A DNA stretch of 29,239 nucleotides from Levilactobacillus zymae (GTDB lineage: Bacteria > Bacillota > Bacilli > Lactobacillales > Lactobacillaceae). Position numbers and translations under genes: made by a program. Positions 7,917-15,670 of the stretch are shown here, in pieces (the first letter of the stretch is position 1; each line of letters starts with the position of its first letter). The notes under the pieces are model-generated. The model made no database searches and was not told the DNA's origin. It saw only the letters and a list, made by a program, of their open reading frames with translations. Where the stretch lies: the NCBI RefSeq assembly GCF_032190635.1, contig NZ_JAVLAS010000006.1, positions 1 through 29,239 of the forward strand, written 5' to 3'.

Positions 7917-9495
7917 TTGATACAGCTTGTAAAAGAAAAATTTGACGTTACTCGTTTGCGATTTGTTTTACTCGGCCTGCTTGTGGGTTTAATGAGTGGC
8001 ACCGTTGTTAGCTTATTTCGCTATTGTATTGAGATAGGGCTGCACTATAGTCGATTGGTATATAGATACTTACGAATCGCGCCGTTTGTCGAAGGATAAT
8101 TGGTGGGAATGGGCATTGTTGATAGGCATCAACCTTGGTTTAGCGTTAATTGTGGCTCGACTTCTCAAGAGAGAACCTTATATCGCTGGTTCTGGAATTC
8201 CGCAAGTTGAAGGTCAATTGGCTGGTGAATTGGAAATGCACTGGTGGTCAATTCTTTGGCGAAAATTTATCGGTGGTATTCTGGCATTGGGACCTGGATT
8301 ATTTCTCGGACGAGAAGGACCAGCGATTCAATTAAGTGCGTCAGTTGGTCAAGGTTTCGCTTCTGAGTTTAAGTTATCAGGAACTGATCGCCGACTACTA
8401 ATTGCATCAGGCGCCGCTGCTGGATTAGCAGCAGCGTTTAATGCCCCCATTGCTGGAACTCTATTTGTCTTAGAAGAGATTTACCATAATTTTTCACCGC
8501 TGGTTTGGTTAACAGCATTAGCCGGAGCAATTGGTTCAAATTTTATTTCGCTGAATGTTTTCGGACTTGTTCCCGTGTTACATTTAAGTTATTCACGTAG
8601 TTTACCAGTATCAAATTATTGGCACTTAATTTTACTCGGCATTGTTTTGGGATTATTTGGTTACTTATATCAACGGGTCTTGTTAGTTATGCCTAGGTGG
8701 TATCATCAATTGACACATTTGCCACGCCCAATACAAGGTGTCGTACCATTTCTGCTGGTAATTTTAGTTGGTTACTTTTCGCCAAATTTACTCGGTGGTG
8801 GTAATGGCTTAATTTTGGGATTTGGCCAGCATGTTCCACCTTTGTTTGTACTAATTGCAATTTTTATTATACGATTCGTCTTTTCAATGATTTCATATGG
8901 TTCCGGATTACCTGGCGGTATTTTCTTGCCGATTCTTTCTTTAGGTGCTGTGATTGGTGCGGTTTATGGCGTCTTAATGAATCAATTAGGATTATTATCG
9001 CATGTCTATATCATGAACCTAATCATTTTTTCCATGGCCGGTTACTTTGCTGGAATCGGAAAAGCTCCCTTCACAGCTATCTTGCTGGTAACAGAAATGG
9101 TTGGCAATTTAACACATTTAATGCCATTAGCAGTCATATCGTTAACTGCTTACCTTGTTGTTGATTTATTAGGCGGTGCACCAATCTATGAAGCATTGCT
9201 TAAGCAGATGACAATGCCTAAAACTGTTCAGCAACTTCATCGACCTGATCATTTGGAAATACCGGTTTTCTTTGGCAGTCCCTTAAACGGCAAAATGGTC
9301 CGAGACATGCCATGGCCTAAAGAAGCACTGCTCATTGGAATCCGGCGTGGCGAACAAGAAGTGATTCCACATGGTGACACCTTGATTCATGAAGGTGATA
9401 CGTTAGTACTGTTAACTGATACAACCCAACGACCCCAAGTTAAACAACGGATTGATGCATTATTAGCAACCTTAGAAAAAAAGCACCAAGACTAA
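7917..9495 (+). pseudogene. clcA: ClC-family chloride/proton antiporter with TrkA-C domain, frameshifted
   Basis: The first 60 codons (TTG 7917 to TAA 8099) give the first membrane helix (RFVLLGLLVGLMSGTVVSLF). After a one-base frame change close to 8086-8099 the rest runs to 9495 as 469 residues. The second part has all ClC signatures: GSGIPQVEG, GREGPAIQ with the gating glutamate, and GSGLPGGIFLP. A soluble C-terminal domain with PHGDTLIHEGDTLVLL is of the TrkA-C type. The gating Glu points to a Cl-/H+ exchanger and not a fluoride-type ClC. The frame break falls in the loop after helix one, so the gene should be inactive unless the error is in the sequence or an internal start yields a shorter protein. 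It forms a pair with napA, 122 bases apart. Confidence 0.85.
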
Positions 9496-9577
9496 GTTAA
9501 TAGGTAAATTGGTTTATCATAATGGTAGGTATCAGATTAAGTGGGTCCGTTGGCAGACATAAACATATTGGAAAACT

Positions 9578-10541
9578 ACCCGTTGTGCTAGTTAATTAGC
9601 TGCCAGGTATCTACGAATAAAAGTTGTTCTAATCGACTTTTGAAACCACGCAGACATCGGGCCCGATTATGTTCAACCTGAAATAAAACCTGCCATTTAG
9701 AGAATAGAGTTTCGATCATGCGCCTTTGGCGCTTCAATAAGGTGCTATTCAGTCGTGATTGGGGCATGTTACGGCGTTTGGGTGTCCAGAAATCAATGTG
9801 TCGTTGCTTTAATTGATCTTTTAGTGGTTGACTAAGGTAGCCAACATCGGCCAAAACATGTGAGCAAGCGTATTGGTCAATCAATTCTGGCACTAAACGA
9901 ATATCATGAATTGAAGCAGCTGAAATTGAATAGGCCACTACAATGCCTTGATTGGTGACCTGAAAATGTCCCTTTAAACCATAGAACCATTGTTTCTTGG
10001 TGGCATTATAGCCAATGTCAGCAAGTGAGCGTAAAACTTTGGCTCGATGATTACGAATTGATTGGCATAATGGGATTGGAAAACTATCTATGATGGTGTA
10101 AGTCACTGATGGTAAACAGTGTTTAACTAAACCAACCCGCAGGGTTTGGAGCAGACAGCCCATAGCTGTGCACCGTCGATTAAAACGAGATCGTTCTGGC
10201 AAACCAGTCAGCCCTAACCCAACTAACAGACGATAAAAAGCACATTGATTAGTGATACCAAGTGATACCTGCCAACACATCAAAGCCATGATAGTTACAT
10301 CTGATATTTTGGCATGATTAGCATTCTTTCTTTGCCGAATTTTGCAGGAAACATAACGTTGATATAGTGGCGTTACAACCGCAACCCAGGGTTGCCAAGG
10401 TGCTTGCACGATAGTTGTAGGTTGAGTAAGATAATATTGGCTTGACATCGTTCACACTTCTTTGTTTAGGATACTTAAAAGTGTAAGCCTGCCAGGCTTT
10501 TTATGTACTTTAATTGTCCCATTTCAACTAGCACAACGGGT
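9578..10541 (-). mobile_element. IS982-family element
   Basis: 964 bp bounded by ACCCGTTGTGCTAGTTAA at 9578 and its inverted partner ending ...CACAACGGGT at 10541. The flanks carry the same 11 bases, ATTGGAAAACT, at 9567-9577 and 10542-10552, so this is a clean insertion with target duplication. The duplication is longer than I expect for this family. A lone end of a related element sits at 17258-17284. Confidence 0.88.
9588..10448 (-). CDS. IS982-family transposase
   Basis: 286 residues reading left from ATG 10448. The catalytic triad is visible as TYTIIDSFPIPLC (Asp), HVLADVGYLS (Asp) and RQRRMIETLFSKWQ (Glu), with the PKRRN segment between the second Asp and the Glu, as in IS982. KGHFQVTNQGIVVAYSISA is the typical core strand. 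It fills almost the whole element and ends ten bases inside the left repeat. No frameshift or stop is seen, so the element could be active. Confidence 0.9.
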   Translation of the reverse strand: MSSQYYLTQPTTIVQAPWQPWVAVVTPLYQRYVSCKIRQRKNANHAKISDVTIMALMCWQVSLGITNQCAFYRLLVGLGLTGLPERSRFNRRCTAMGCLLQTLRVGLVKHCLPSVTYTIIDSFPIPLCQSIRNHRAKVLRSLADIGYNATKKQWFYGLKGHFQVTNQGIVVAYSISAASIHDIRLVPELIDQYACSHVLADVGYLSQPLKDQLKQRHIDFWTPKRRNMPQSRLNSTLLKRQRRMIETLFSKWQVLFQVEHNRARCLRGFKSRLEQLLFVDTWQLIN

Positions 10542-10673
10542 ATTGGAAAACTATATACAAATACGGTGAAGTACGAAAAACGCTGAAACAGAATTAGTTG
10601 AACCTATTTTGAAAAATACAAAGATAAATAATATGCCGAAAATGCCTTGCTACCCAATTTTTCATAGTCATGC

Positions 10674-10812
10674 TATAATGTAGACAGAAAAGGAAGCCTT
10701 GCGCTAACAAGACTTCCTACGCAAGCCGCTTCAAAGGCGGTGGCGAAGTTAATAAGACAGCATTAAGCTACCCTGTAACCTACCAAAGTTACGCAGGGCG
10801 GCTTTTTTATTT
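10674..10812 (+). ncRNA. Putative antitoxin RNA (RNAII) of the holin-like toxin locus
   Basis: A promoter with extended -10 (TGCTATAAT, TATAAT at 10674-10679) reads toward the toxin gene from the opposite side. The transcript would begin near 10686, contain GGAAGCC, ACTTCCTACGC and hairpin-forming segments, and end at the shared terminator at 10767-10808. It overlaps the toxin 3' end, and parts such as CTTCCTACGC can pair with the two CAGGAAGGTTT copies in the toxin leader. This is the layout of Fst/Lpt-type type I systems. Confidence 0.65.
10767..10808. terminator. Bidirectional terminator shared by toxin mRNA and antitoxin RNA
   Basis: GCTACCCTGTAAC pairs with GTTACGCAGGGCGGC with small bulges, followed by TTTTTT on the plus strand. 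The toxin stop codon lies in the T run, so both convergent transcripts end here. Confidence 0.75.
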
Positions 10813-10896
10813 GTGGTGCTTGTCGATATAGCTGAGTAGCGCGATTAAAAACGTGCCAAACAGCAACATCAACGAGAGTGCCTGGAAGACGCTCAT
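10807..10896 (-). CDS. Putative holin-like type I toxin (Fst/Lpt-type)
   Basis: 29 residues, start ATG at 10896-10894, with AGGAAGG about 11 bases upstream. The peptide is one membrane helix (LSLMLLFGTFLIALLSYI) followed by the charged tail DKHHK, preceded by MSVFQA. This is the signature of the putative holin-like toxin (Fst/Lpt) family that is widespread on lactobacillar plasmids. The leader upstream carries CAGGAAGGTTT twice, the element that pairs with the antitoxin RNA. A membrane-damaging peptide kept silent by an antisense RNA gives post-segregational killing and so plasmid stability. A longer overlapping frame at 10763-10945 is out of phase and not real. Confidence 0.85.
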   Translation of the reverse strand: MSVFQALSLMLLFGTFLIALLSYIDKHHK

Positions 10897-10994
10897 TGAC
10901 TGTGAAACCTTCCTGAAGATTATTCCATGTTCCCATGGGCCTCACCTCACAAGGGAAAAGACAGCCACCGCCCTTAAACCTTCCTGCGTAATCT

Positions 10995-11023
10995 ATTATA
11001 CAGGTGAATTAAGTATTGACCAA
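10995..11023 (-). promoter_or_regulatory. Toxin mRNA promoter
   Basis: On the minus strand TTGGTC, a 17-base spacer and TATAAT are followed by a long leader of about 90 bases before the toxin ATG. The leader starts near GCAGGAAGG, the first copy of the RNA-pairing repeat. Confidence 0.75.
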
Positions 11024-11081
11024 GCACAATAAAAATAGATCATGGAGTTTCATGGGATCCTAAATTTGATCAAATTAAGAA

Positions 11082-11180
11082 TCAGCAAAACATCTTTTGT
11101 AGATACCCTTTTTTGAGTTCCTGGAGTTTTTCAAGCTTACGCTGATGAAGAGCTATAGTATCGTCTAGCTGTTTGAAAAA
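11082..11180 (-). pseudogene. hsdS: C-terminal tail of a type I restriction specificity subunit (HsdS)
   Basis: The minus strand reads FFKQLDDTIALHQRKLEKL, then QELKKGYLQKMFC and stop TGA at 11084-11082. L.QLD..I.LHQRKLE.L...KKG.LQKMF is the conserved end of HsdS proteins, which give DNA sequence specificity to type I restriction enzymes. The ISLpl1-like element at 11181 cuts it off, so only about 32 codons remain. No hsdM or hsdR is in the window. Confidence 0.75.
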
Positions 11181-12213
11181 GGCAAATTCTATAATTAATC
11201 CGAACAGAAATTAAAAAGCCCAAAGCAATCACTTACAATGGTAGTAGCTAATTCCAACCAATATAGGGAGTGATTACTTTGGGTACATCTACTTTATCAC
11301 GTTTTCAACGTGGCGCACTAGCACAACTGGTCAATGAGGGAAATAAATCTTACCAAGTAATGGCTGACGCCTTAGGCGTCGCCAAAGCTACGATTAGCTA
11401 TGAGTTGGACCGGGTTAAACCTTATGATCCAGAATTAGCTCAGCAAGATGCAGATCGCAAAAGGCGGAATTGCGGTCGTCGTTCGATGCTGACGGCAGCA
11501 TTAGCGACTTTAATTACCAATCACTTACGATTAACCTGGTCACCAGAAACCATTGCGGCCGCTTATAACTTGAGCACTGCGTCAATTTATAATTGGCTTA
11601 ATCGTGGCTGGCTCCCCTTCAAATTGACTGATCTACCCAATCGGAATGTCCGCCAGCACCGAGTGAGCGAAAATCGTGGGAAATTTACAAGTGGGACTTC
11701 CATCGAACAACGGCCAACAACTGTTAATCAACGGTTAGCTTTTGGTCATTGGGAAGTAGATACGGTGCTTTCTAGTCGAAGTGAGCCACGATCATGTCTG
11801 GTTACATTCGTAGAACGTAAGACCCGACTTCTATGGGCCATCAAAGCCCCTAATAGAACGGCTAAGGCTCTAAACACCGCCTTTGGCAAGTTTATGGGGG
11901 CCTTCGGTCCCCAAGTAAAATCCATTACTGTTGATCATGGTAAAGAGTTTGCCAATTATCAGGCCTTAGAACAGGATTATCAGATCAAAGTTTATTTTTG
12001 CCATCCATATTCACCATGGGAGCGAGGTTCCAATGAATATTTTAATAGACGGTTACGCTGGTTCTTCCCGAAAAAGACCAATTTTAGCCAAGTAACGACT
12101 GATGAGATCCTAGCAGCACTTGAACTAATTAATCAACGACCATTAAAAATACATCATCAACAGACTGCCATTGAAAGATTCCGGGCTTGTTCGGATTAAA
12201 CTTGTAATTTGCC
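11181..12213 (+). mobile_element. IS30-family element, ISLpl1-like, copy 2
   Basis: 1033 bp, from GGCAAATTCTATAATTAATC to the inverted end finishing at 12213, same orientation as copy 1. AA flanks both sides and could be the 2-bp target duplication. It interrupts the hsdS tail. With copy 1 it brackets a 4.8 kb segment holding napA, clcA, the IS982 element and the type I toxin locus. Confidence 0.88.
11279..12199 (+). CDS. IS30-family transposase (ISLpl1)
   Basis: 306 residues using the TTG at 11279, the start equivalent to copy 1; AGGGAG precedes it. A frame opening nine bases earlier is possible but lacks spacing. The helix-turn-helix is YQVMADALGVAKATISYEL. The DDE core reads HWEVDT, ITVDHGKEF and RGSNEYFNRRLR at the same residue positions as copy 1. 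The sequence agrees closely with what I remember of ISLpl1 from L. plantarum. It appears complete and possibly active. Confidence 0.93.
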   Translation: MGTSTLSRFQRGALAQLVNEGNKSYQVMADALGVAKATISYELDRVKPYDPELAQQDADRKRRNCGRRSMLTAALATLITNHLRLTWSPETIAAAYNLSTASIYNWLNRGWLPFKLTDLPNRNVRQHRVSENRGKFTSGTSIEQRPTTVNQRLAFGHWEVDTVLSSRSEPRSCLVTFVERKTRLLWAIKAPNRTAKALNTAFGKFMGAFGPQVKSITVDHGKEFANYQALEQDYQIKVYFCHPYSPWERGSNEYFNRRLRWFFPKKTNFSQVTTDEILAALELINQRPLKIHHQQTAIERFRACSD

Positions 12214-12315
12214 AACTGAAAAATTAATTTTACCTTGACCCAGTTACCTGGTGTGCATCAAATAAGTAGTGATTGAGCACCAAACGAAAAGATTTATTAG
12301 ATTAATAAGTAAAGC

Positions 12316-12354
12316 AAACCCCTGAGTTGGAGTAAATCCAAACTCAGGGGTTTT
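12316..12354. terminator. Strong bidirectional terminator
   Basis: AAACCCCTGAGTT pairs with AACTCAGGGGTTTT, with a further GG/CC pair toward the loop. It stands between the IS30 element and the resolvase gene and isolates the two. Confidence 0.85.
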
Positions 12355-12400
12355 ACTGGTCTAACTGTTTTTCAGACCATTCTCTGTAAACTGCATCTTG

Positions 12401-12422
12401 CCACTAGGGTATACCCTAGTGG
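12401..12422. promoter_or_regulatory. Perfect 22-bp palindrome before the resolvase gene
   Basis: CCACTAGGGTA and its exact complement meet without a loop, followed by CCTTTCTT. It may be the dimer-binding part of a resolvase recombination site (res), an operator or a weak terminator. An extended -10 (TGCTATACT, about 12437-12445) lies just downstream and could start the resolvase mRNA. Confidence 0.55.
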
Positions 12423-12492
12423 CCTTTCTTGTTTCTGTGCTATACTAGGAATTACAAGTGTTCATTAGAACTGTCCAAAAGGAGAGCTAAAA

Positions 12493-13089
12493 ATGGCTAA
12501 AATCGGTTATGCTCGCGTGAGTTCCAAGGAGCAACATTTAGATCGACAGTTAGCGGCTTTAAAAGACGTTGATAAATTATTTACGGATAAATTAAGTGGG
12601 GCTAACATTAATCGGCCAGAACTGCAAAAGATGCTGGCCTATATTCGTGAGGGTGATATTGTCCTGGTCACTGAATTAGATCGCTTAGGCAGAAACAACC
12701 AGGATTTAACCCAGATCATGAACACCATTCAAAATAAGGGAGCAACCCTAGATGTGTTGAATTTGCCGTCCATGACAGGGATTGCTGACCCAAATTTACG
12801 TCAACTGATGACCAACTTGATTATTGAACTCTATAAGTATCAGGCCGAAAGTGAACGTAAGCGAATCATTGAGCGCCAGCAGCAAGGGATTGCCTTAGCT
12901 AAGCAGCAGGGTAAATATCATGGGCGTAAACCCCAATACACCCAAGACGATCCCCGCTTGCAACATGCTTTTAAACTTTATCAGGCAGGCATGAGTGATG
13001 TCGATGTTGCCCGTAATACAGGAATTAAACGGACAACCTTTATAAGGTATCGAAAGAAATTTAATGTTAAGGTAGATTGTAAATTATGA
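12493..13089 (+). CDS. Serine recombinase (plasmid resolvase/invertase family)
   Basis: 198 residues from ATG 12493 with AAAGGAGAG nine bases upstream. The N-terminal catalytic domain starts AKIGYARVSSKEQHLDRQL with Ser10 as nucleophile. TDKLSGANINRPELQ and LVTELDRLGRNNQDL supply the conserved arginines. ESERKRIIERQQQGIALAK is the long helix that leads to a C-terminal helix-turn-helix (SDVDVARNTGIKRTTFIRYRKKF). Enzymes of this type resolve plasmid multimers or transposition cointegrates, or invert DNA; on Lactobacillus plasmids they usually serve multimer resolution. It is complete and has its own promoter region and a palindrome upstream. Confidence 0.9.
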   Translation: MAKIGYARVSSKEQHLDRQLAALKDVDKLFTDKLSGANINRPELQKMLAYIREGDIVLVTELDRLGRNNQDLTQIMNTIQNKGATLDVLNLPSMTGIADPNLRQLMTNLIIELYKYQAESERKRIIERQQQGIALAKQQGKYHGRKPQYTQDDPRLQHAFKLYQAGMSDVDVARNTGIKRTTFIRYRKKFNVKVDCKL

Positions 13090-13129
13090 GCTTCTTTAAA
13101 GTAATTTCATTATGATGTATATGGCATAG

Positions 13130-13158
13130 TTGCTTTTCTTCGTATTTAGGATTAGTAT
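13130..13158 (+). promoter_or_regulatory. Promoter of the kup gene
   Basis: TTGCTT, 17-base spacer, TAGTAT. The gene's ATG at 13204 follows a TTGGAGGC ribosome binding site. Confidence 0.5.
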
Positions 13159-13203
13159 TTTGCAATGCTATATTTCAATAATTAGCGTTGGAGGCAAGCA
13201 AAT

Positions 13204-14394
13204 ATGAATAAGCAACTAGAACGTGTTTCTTTTGCGGGGGCACTTGTTACTTTAGGAATTGTGTACGGTGATATTGGCACTTCACCATTGTATGTTATGA
13301 ATGCATTGATTGGTGACGCCGGTAAAATGGGAAATATTTCTCCCGATTACGTGATTGGATCGATCTCGTTGATTTTTTGGACATTAATGATCATTACAAC
13401 GTTGAAGTATGTTGTCATTGCAATGCAAGCCGATAATAAGCGTGAGGGCGGAATTTTTGCTTTATATGCATTGGTTCGAAAAAATTCAAAATGGTTAATT
13501 TGGCCAGCCTTGATTGGTGGGGCGGCTATTTTGGCCGATGGAACATTAACTCCTGCAGTAACTGTGACTTCAGCCATTGAGGGATTAAAAAAACAACACC
13601 TTGGCCCTGTGGTGTTTAGTAATTCTCAACATAACGTCTTGATTATCACAACAGTTGTTCTACTCGTATTATTTATGATTCAACGTTTTGGAACAGGTGT
13701 GATTGGGAAATCCTTTGGACCAGTGATGATTTTATGGTTTGGCTTTTTGGCTGTCTTTGGAATCGTTAATCTAATCAATTATCCAATGATATTGAAGGCT
13801 ATTTCTCCTTATTATGCAATTAAGATACTCTTCAGTCCAGTTAACAAAGTGGGAATCTTTATACTTGGAAGTATCTTTTTGGCAACCACAGGAGCAGAGG
13901 CTTTATATTCCGATATGGGTCACGTTGGCAAGAAGAATATTTATGTAACCTGGCCACTAGTATATAGCACCCTATTTTTAAATTACTTAGGTCAGGGGGC
14001 TTGGATAATTAGACATGCAGGTGACACTGCTTACAGGCACTTATCGAACTTAAATCCCCTTTATGAAATGCTCCCAGGGCCTTGGCGCCTAGTTGGCATT
14101 TTGCTAGCCACACTCGCTGCAATCATTGCCTCTCAGGCGTTGATTACGGGTTCTTACACTTTAGTCGATGAAGCAATTGGCTTAAAATTTTTACCTAGAA
14201 TGGTTATTAGACATCCAAGTAATATAAAAAATCAAATTTATATTGCAACTGTTAATTGGATACTATGTATAATAACAATCAGTGTAGTCTGGTTCTTTGG
14301 TAGCTCACAAAAAATGGAGGCTGCGTATGGTTTAGCAATCACTATTACCATGCTTATGACTACCGTGCTTTTGCATGAATTTTTAAATGCCTGA
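13204..14394 (+). pseudogene. kup: Kup potassium uptake transporter, truncated by an IS30-family element
   Basis: From ATG 13204, 396 residues are readable. The family signature [18 protein letters not shown] lies at residues 18-35. [32 protein letters not shown] and [16 protein letters not shown] follow, with about ten membrane segments. Kup proteins of lactobacilli are about 660-690 residues long, so the last membrane segments and the cytoplasmic domain are missing. Homology ends at HEFLN (14388); the final NA and stop come from the inserted element. The frame resumes beyond it at 15570 as EFLNKHLNKGTALIIALFFGS. A truncated membrane protein is unlikely to work as a K+/H+ symporter. Confidence 0.88.
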
Positions 14395-15567
14395 TTTACA
14401 ATTCAAGTGCACCACTTAAATAATTGGACCAAAAAGGCCATGAAGACCTATTCTTAAATCAACGACGAATTAAGAAAGAAGTGTCTTCATGACCCAATCT
14501 AAGCGTACCACGACTAGTCATTACCAACAACTCCAATCTGCCGAACGGACTCTTATTATGAACTGGCGATTTGATGGCCGTTCTTGCCATCAGATCGCCC
14601 AAATGTTGCACCGAAGTCCCAGCACCATCAGTCGTGAAATTCGACGAGGGAGCGTTCACCAGCTAGGCCCTAATCGACGACCTACACTGGTCTATTGGGC
14701 TGAGTCTGCCCAATTACTACACAATAAAGCCCGTGAAGCCTGTCACGCCCAGAGCTGGCTTGACAAGGCACCACAATTCTTCCTACAGCTAACTAAAGCG
14801 CTCAAAAAACGCCAACGTCTTTTAAGCGTAGATACCTTTGTGCACTATTATCAGGTCAATCACCCGGACGACCGGTGTCCTTCAGTGCCCACTGTCTATC
14901 GCTATATCGACGCGGGTGTCCTGAAATTAAAGAATGGCGATTTACCCATGAAGCTGCGGCGACACGCTAGATCCGGTTATCGTTCACACAAACGCCTAAA
15001 CAAGCGTAACTTCGGGAAATCCATCGAAGAGCTTCCCGTAGAGGCCCAAGAACGTCAGGTCGCTGGCCATTGGGAAGGCGACTTGGTTAAGGGCAAGCGT
15101 GAGGCCAGTGAACCAGCACTAATGACCCTTATTGACCGGGCAAAACGGTATGCCATCATTGTCAAGATACCGAATTACCACGCCGATACCTGCCTTAATA
15201 CGCTTCAGAACATTGTTGACGACTATGGACCGGAGCACTTCAAAACGGTGCTTTTTGACAACGGTTCTGAGTTTTCCAAACTTTCCCAGGTCAAGGGACC
15301 GGATGTCTATTTTGCTCATCCGTACTCGCCCTGGGAACGTGGCAGTAACGAGCATCTGAATGGTGAAATCCGTGAGTTCATTCCTAAGGGTAAGTCCATG
15401 AAAGAGCTAAGTATTGTGAACGTTCAGGCCATCCAGGATATCCTTAACTCTCGTCCCCGCAAGGTTCTGGGCTACCAGACTGCCATGTCCTTATTACCCG
15501 ATTTCGACTAAGCTAGACCAACTGATAAGAATGGGTTGTGAGTGTTGCACTTGATTTGACAATTCAG
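14391..15567 (+). mobile_element. IS30-family element (second type), inserted in kup
   Basis: About 1.18 kb. The ends are inverted: the left contains ACAATTCAAGTGCACCAC and the right, read inward, ACAATTCAGG outside and AAATCAAGTGCAACAC inside. Thirteen bases, TGAATTTTTAAAT, occur on both sides (14376-14388 and 15569-15581) in the interrupted kup gene. That is long for a target duplication in the IS30 family. Confidence 0.82.
14489..15511 (+). CDS. IS30-family transposase
   Basis: 340 residues from ATG 14489, with GAAAGAAG upstream. The helix-turn-helix at residues 32-52 is SCHQIAQMLHRSPSTISREI. The DDE core is GHWEGDLVKGK (Asp198), VLFDNGSEF (Asp257) and PWERGSNEHLNGEIREFIPKG (Glu288). Length is right for the family and no lesion is seen. 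It is clearly different from the ISLpl1-like pair and only about half identical to the transposase at 15725-16750, so three IS30 lineages share this plasmid. Confidence 0.92.
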   Translation: MTQSKRTTTSHYQQLQSAERTLIMNWRFDGRSCHQIAQMLHRSPSTISREIRRGSVHQLGPNRRPTLVYWAESAQLLHNKAREACHAQSWLDKAPQFFLQLTKALKKRQRLLSVDTFVHYYQVNHPDDRCPSVPTVYRYIDAGVLKLKNGDLPMKLRRHARSGYRSHKRLNKRNFGKSIEELPVEAQERQVAGHWEGDLVKGKREASEPALMTLIDRAKRYAIIVKIPNYHADTCLNTLQNIVDDYGPEHFKTVLFDNGSEFSKLSQVKGPDVYFAHPYSPWERGSNEHLNGEIREFIPKGKSMKELSIVNVQAIQDILNSRPRKVLGYQTAMSLLPDFD

Positions 15568-15569
15568 GT

Positions 15570-15632
15570 GAATTTTTAAATAAACACCTAAATAAGGGAA
15601 CGGCGCTTATAATTGCCTTGTTTTTTGGTTCC
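15570..15632 (+). pseudogene. Kup fragment stranded between two IS30-family elements
   Basis: The frame GAATTTTTAAATAAACAC... gives EFLNKHLNKGTALIIALFFGS, the direct continuation of the interrupted Kup membrane domain. It fades out by about 15660, at the left end of the next element. Only some 20 to 30 codons survive here. Confidence 0.8.
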
Positions 15633-15670
15633 CGGTTTGTAAAATTAAGTTAGAAATTTAAAAAGCCCTC

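Noticed and set aside
7917..9495. Fluoride-specific ClC with fluoride riboswitch
   Set aside because: The gene has the GREGP gating glutamate of ordinary Cl-/H+ exchangers, and no fluoride riboswitch pattern is visible upstream.
10763..10945. 60-codon minus-strand frame over the holin-like toxin locus
   Set aside because: Out of phase with the toxin, composition unlike a protein, and explained fully by toxin leader, toxin and terminator.
14459..14659. 66-codon minus-strand frame at the start of an IS30 transposase
   Set aside because: Shadow of the transposase on the other strand.
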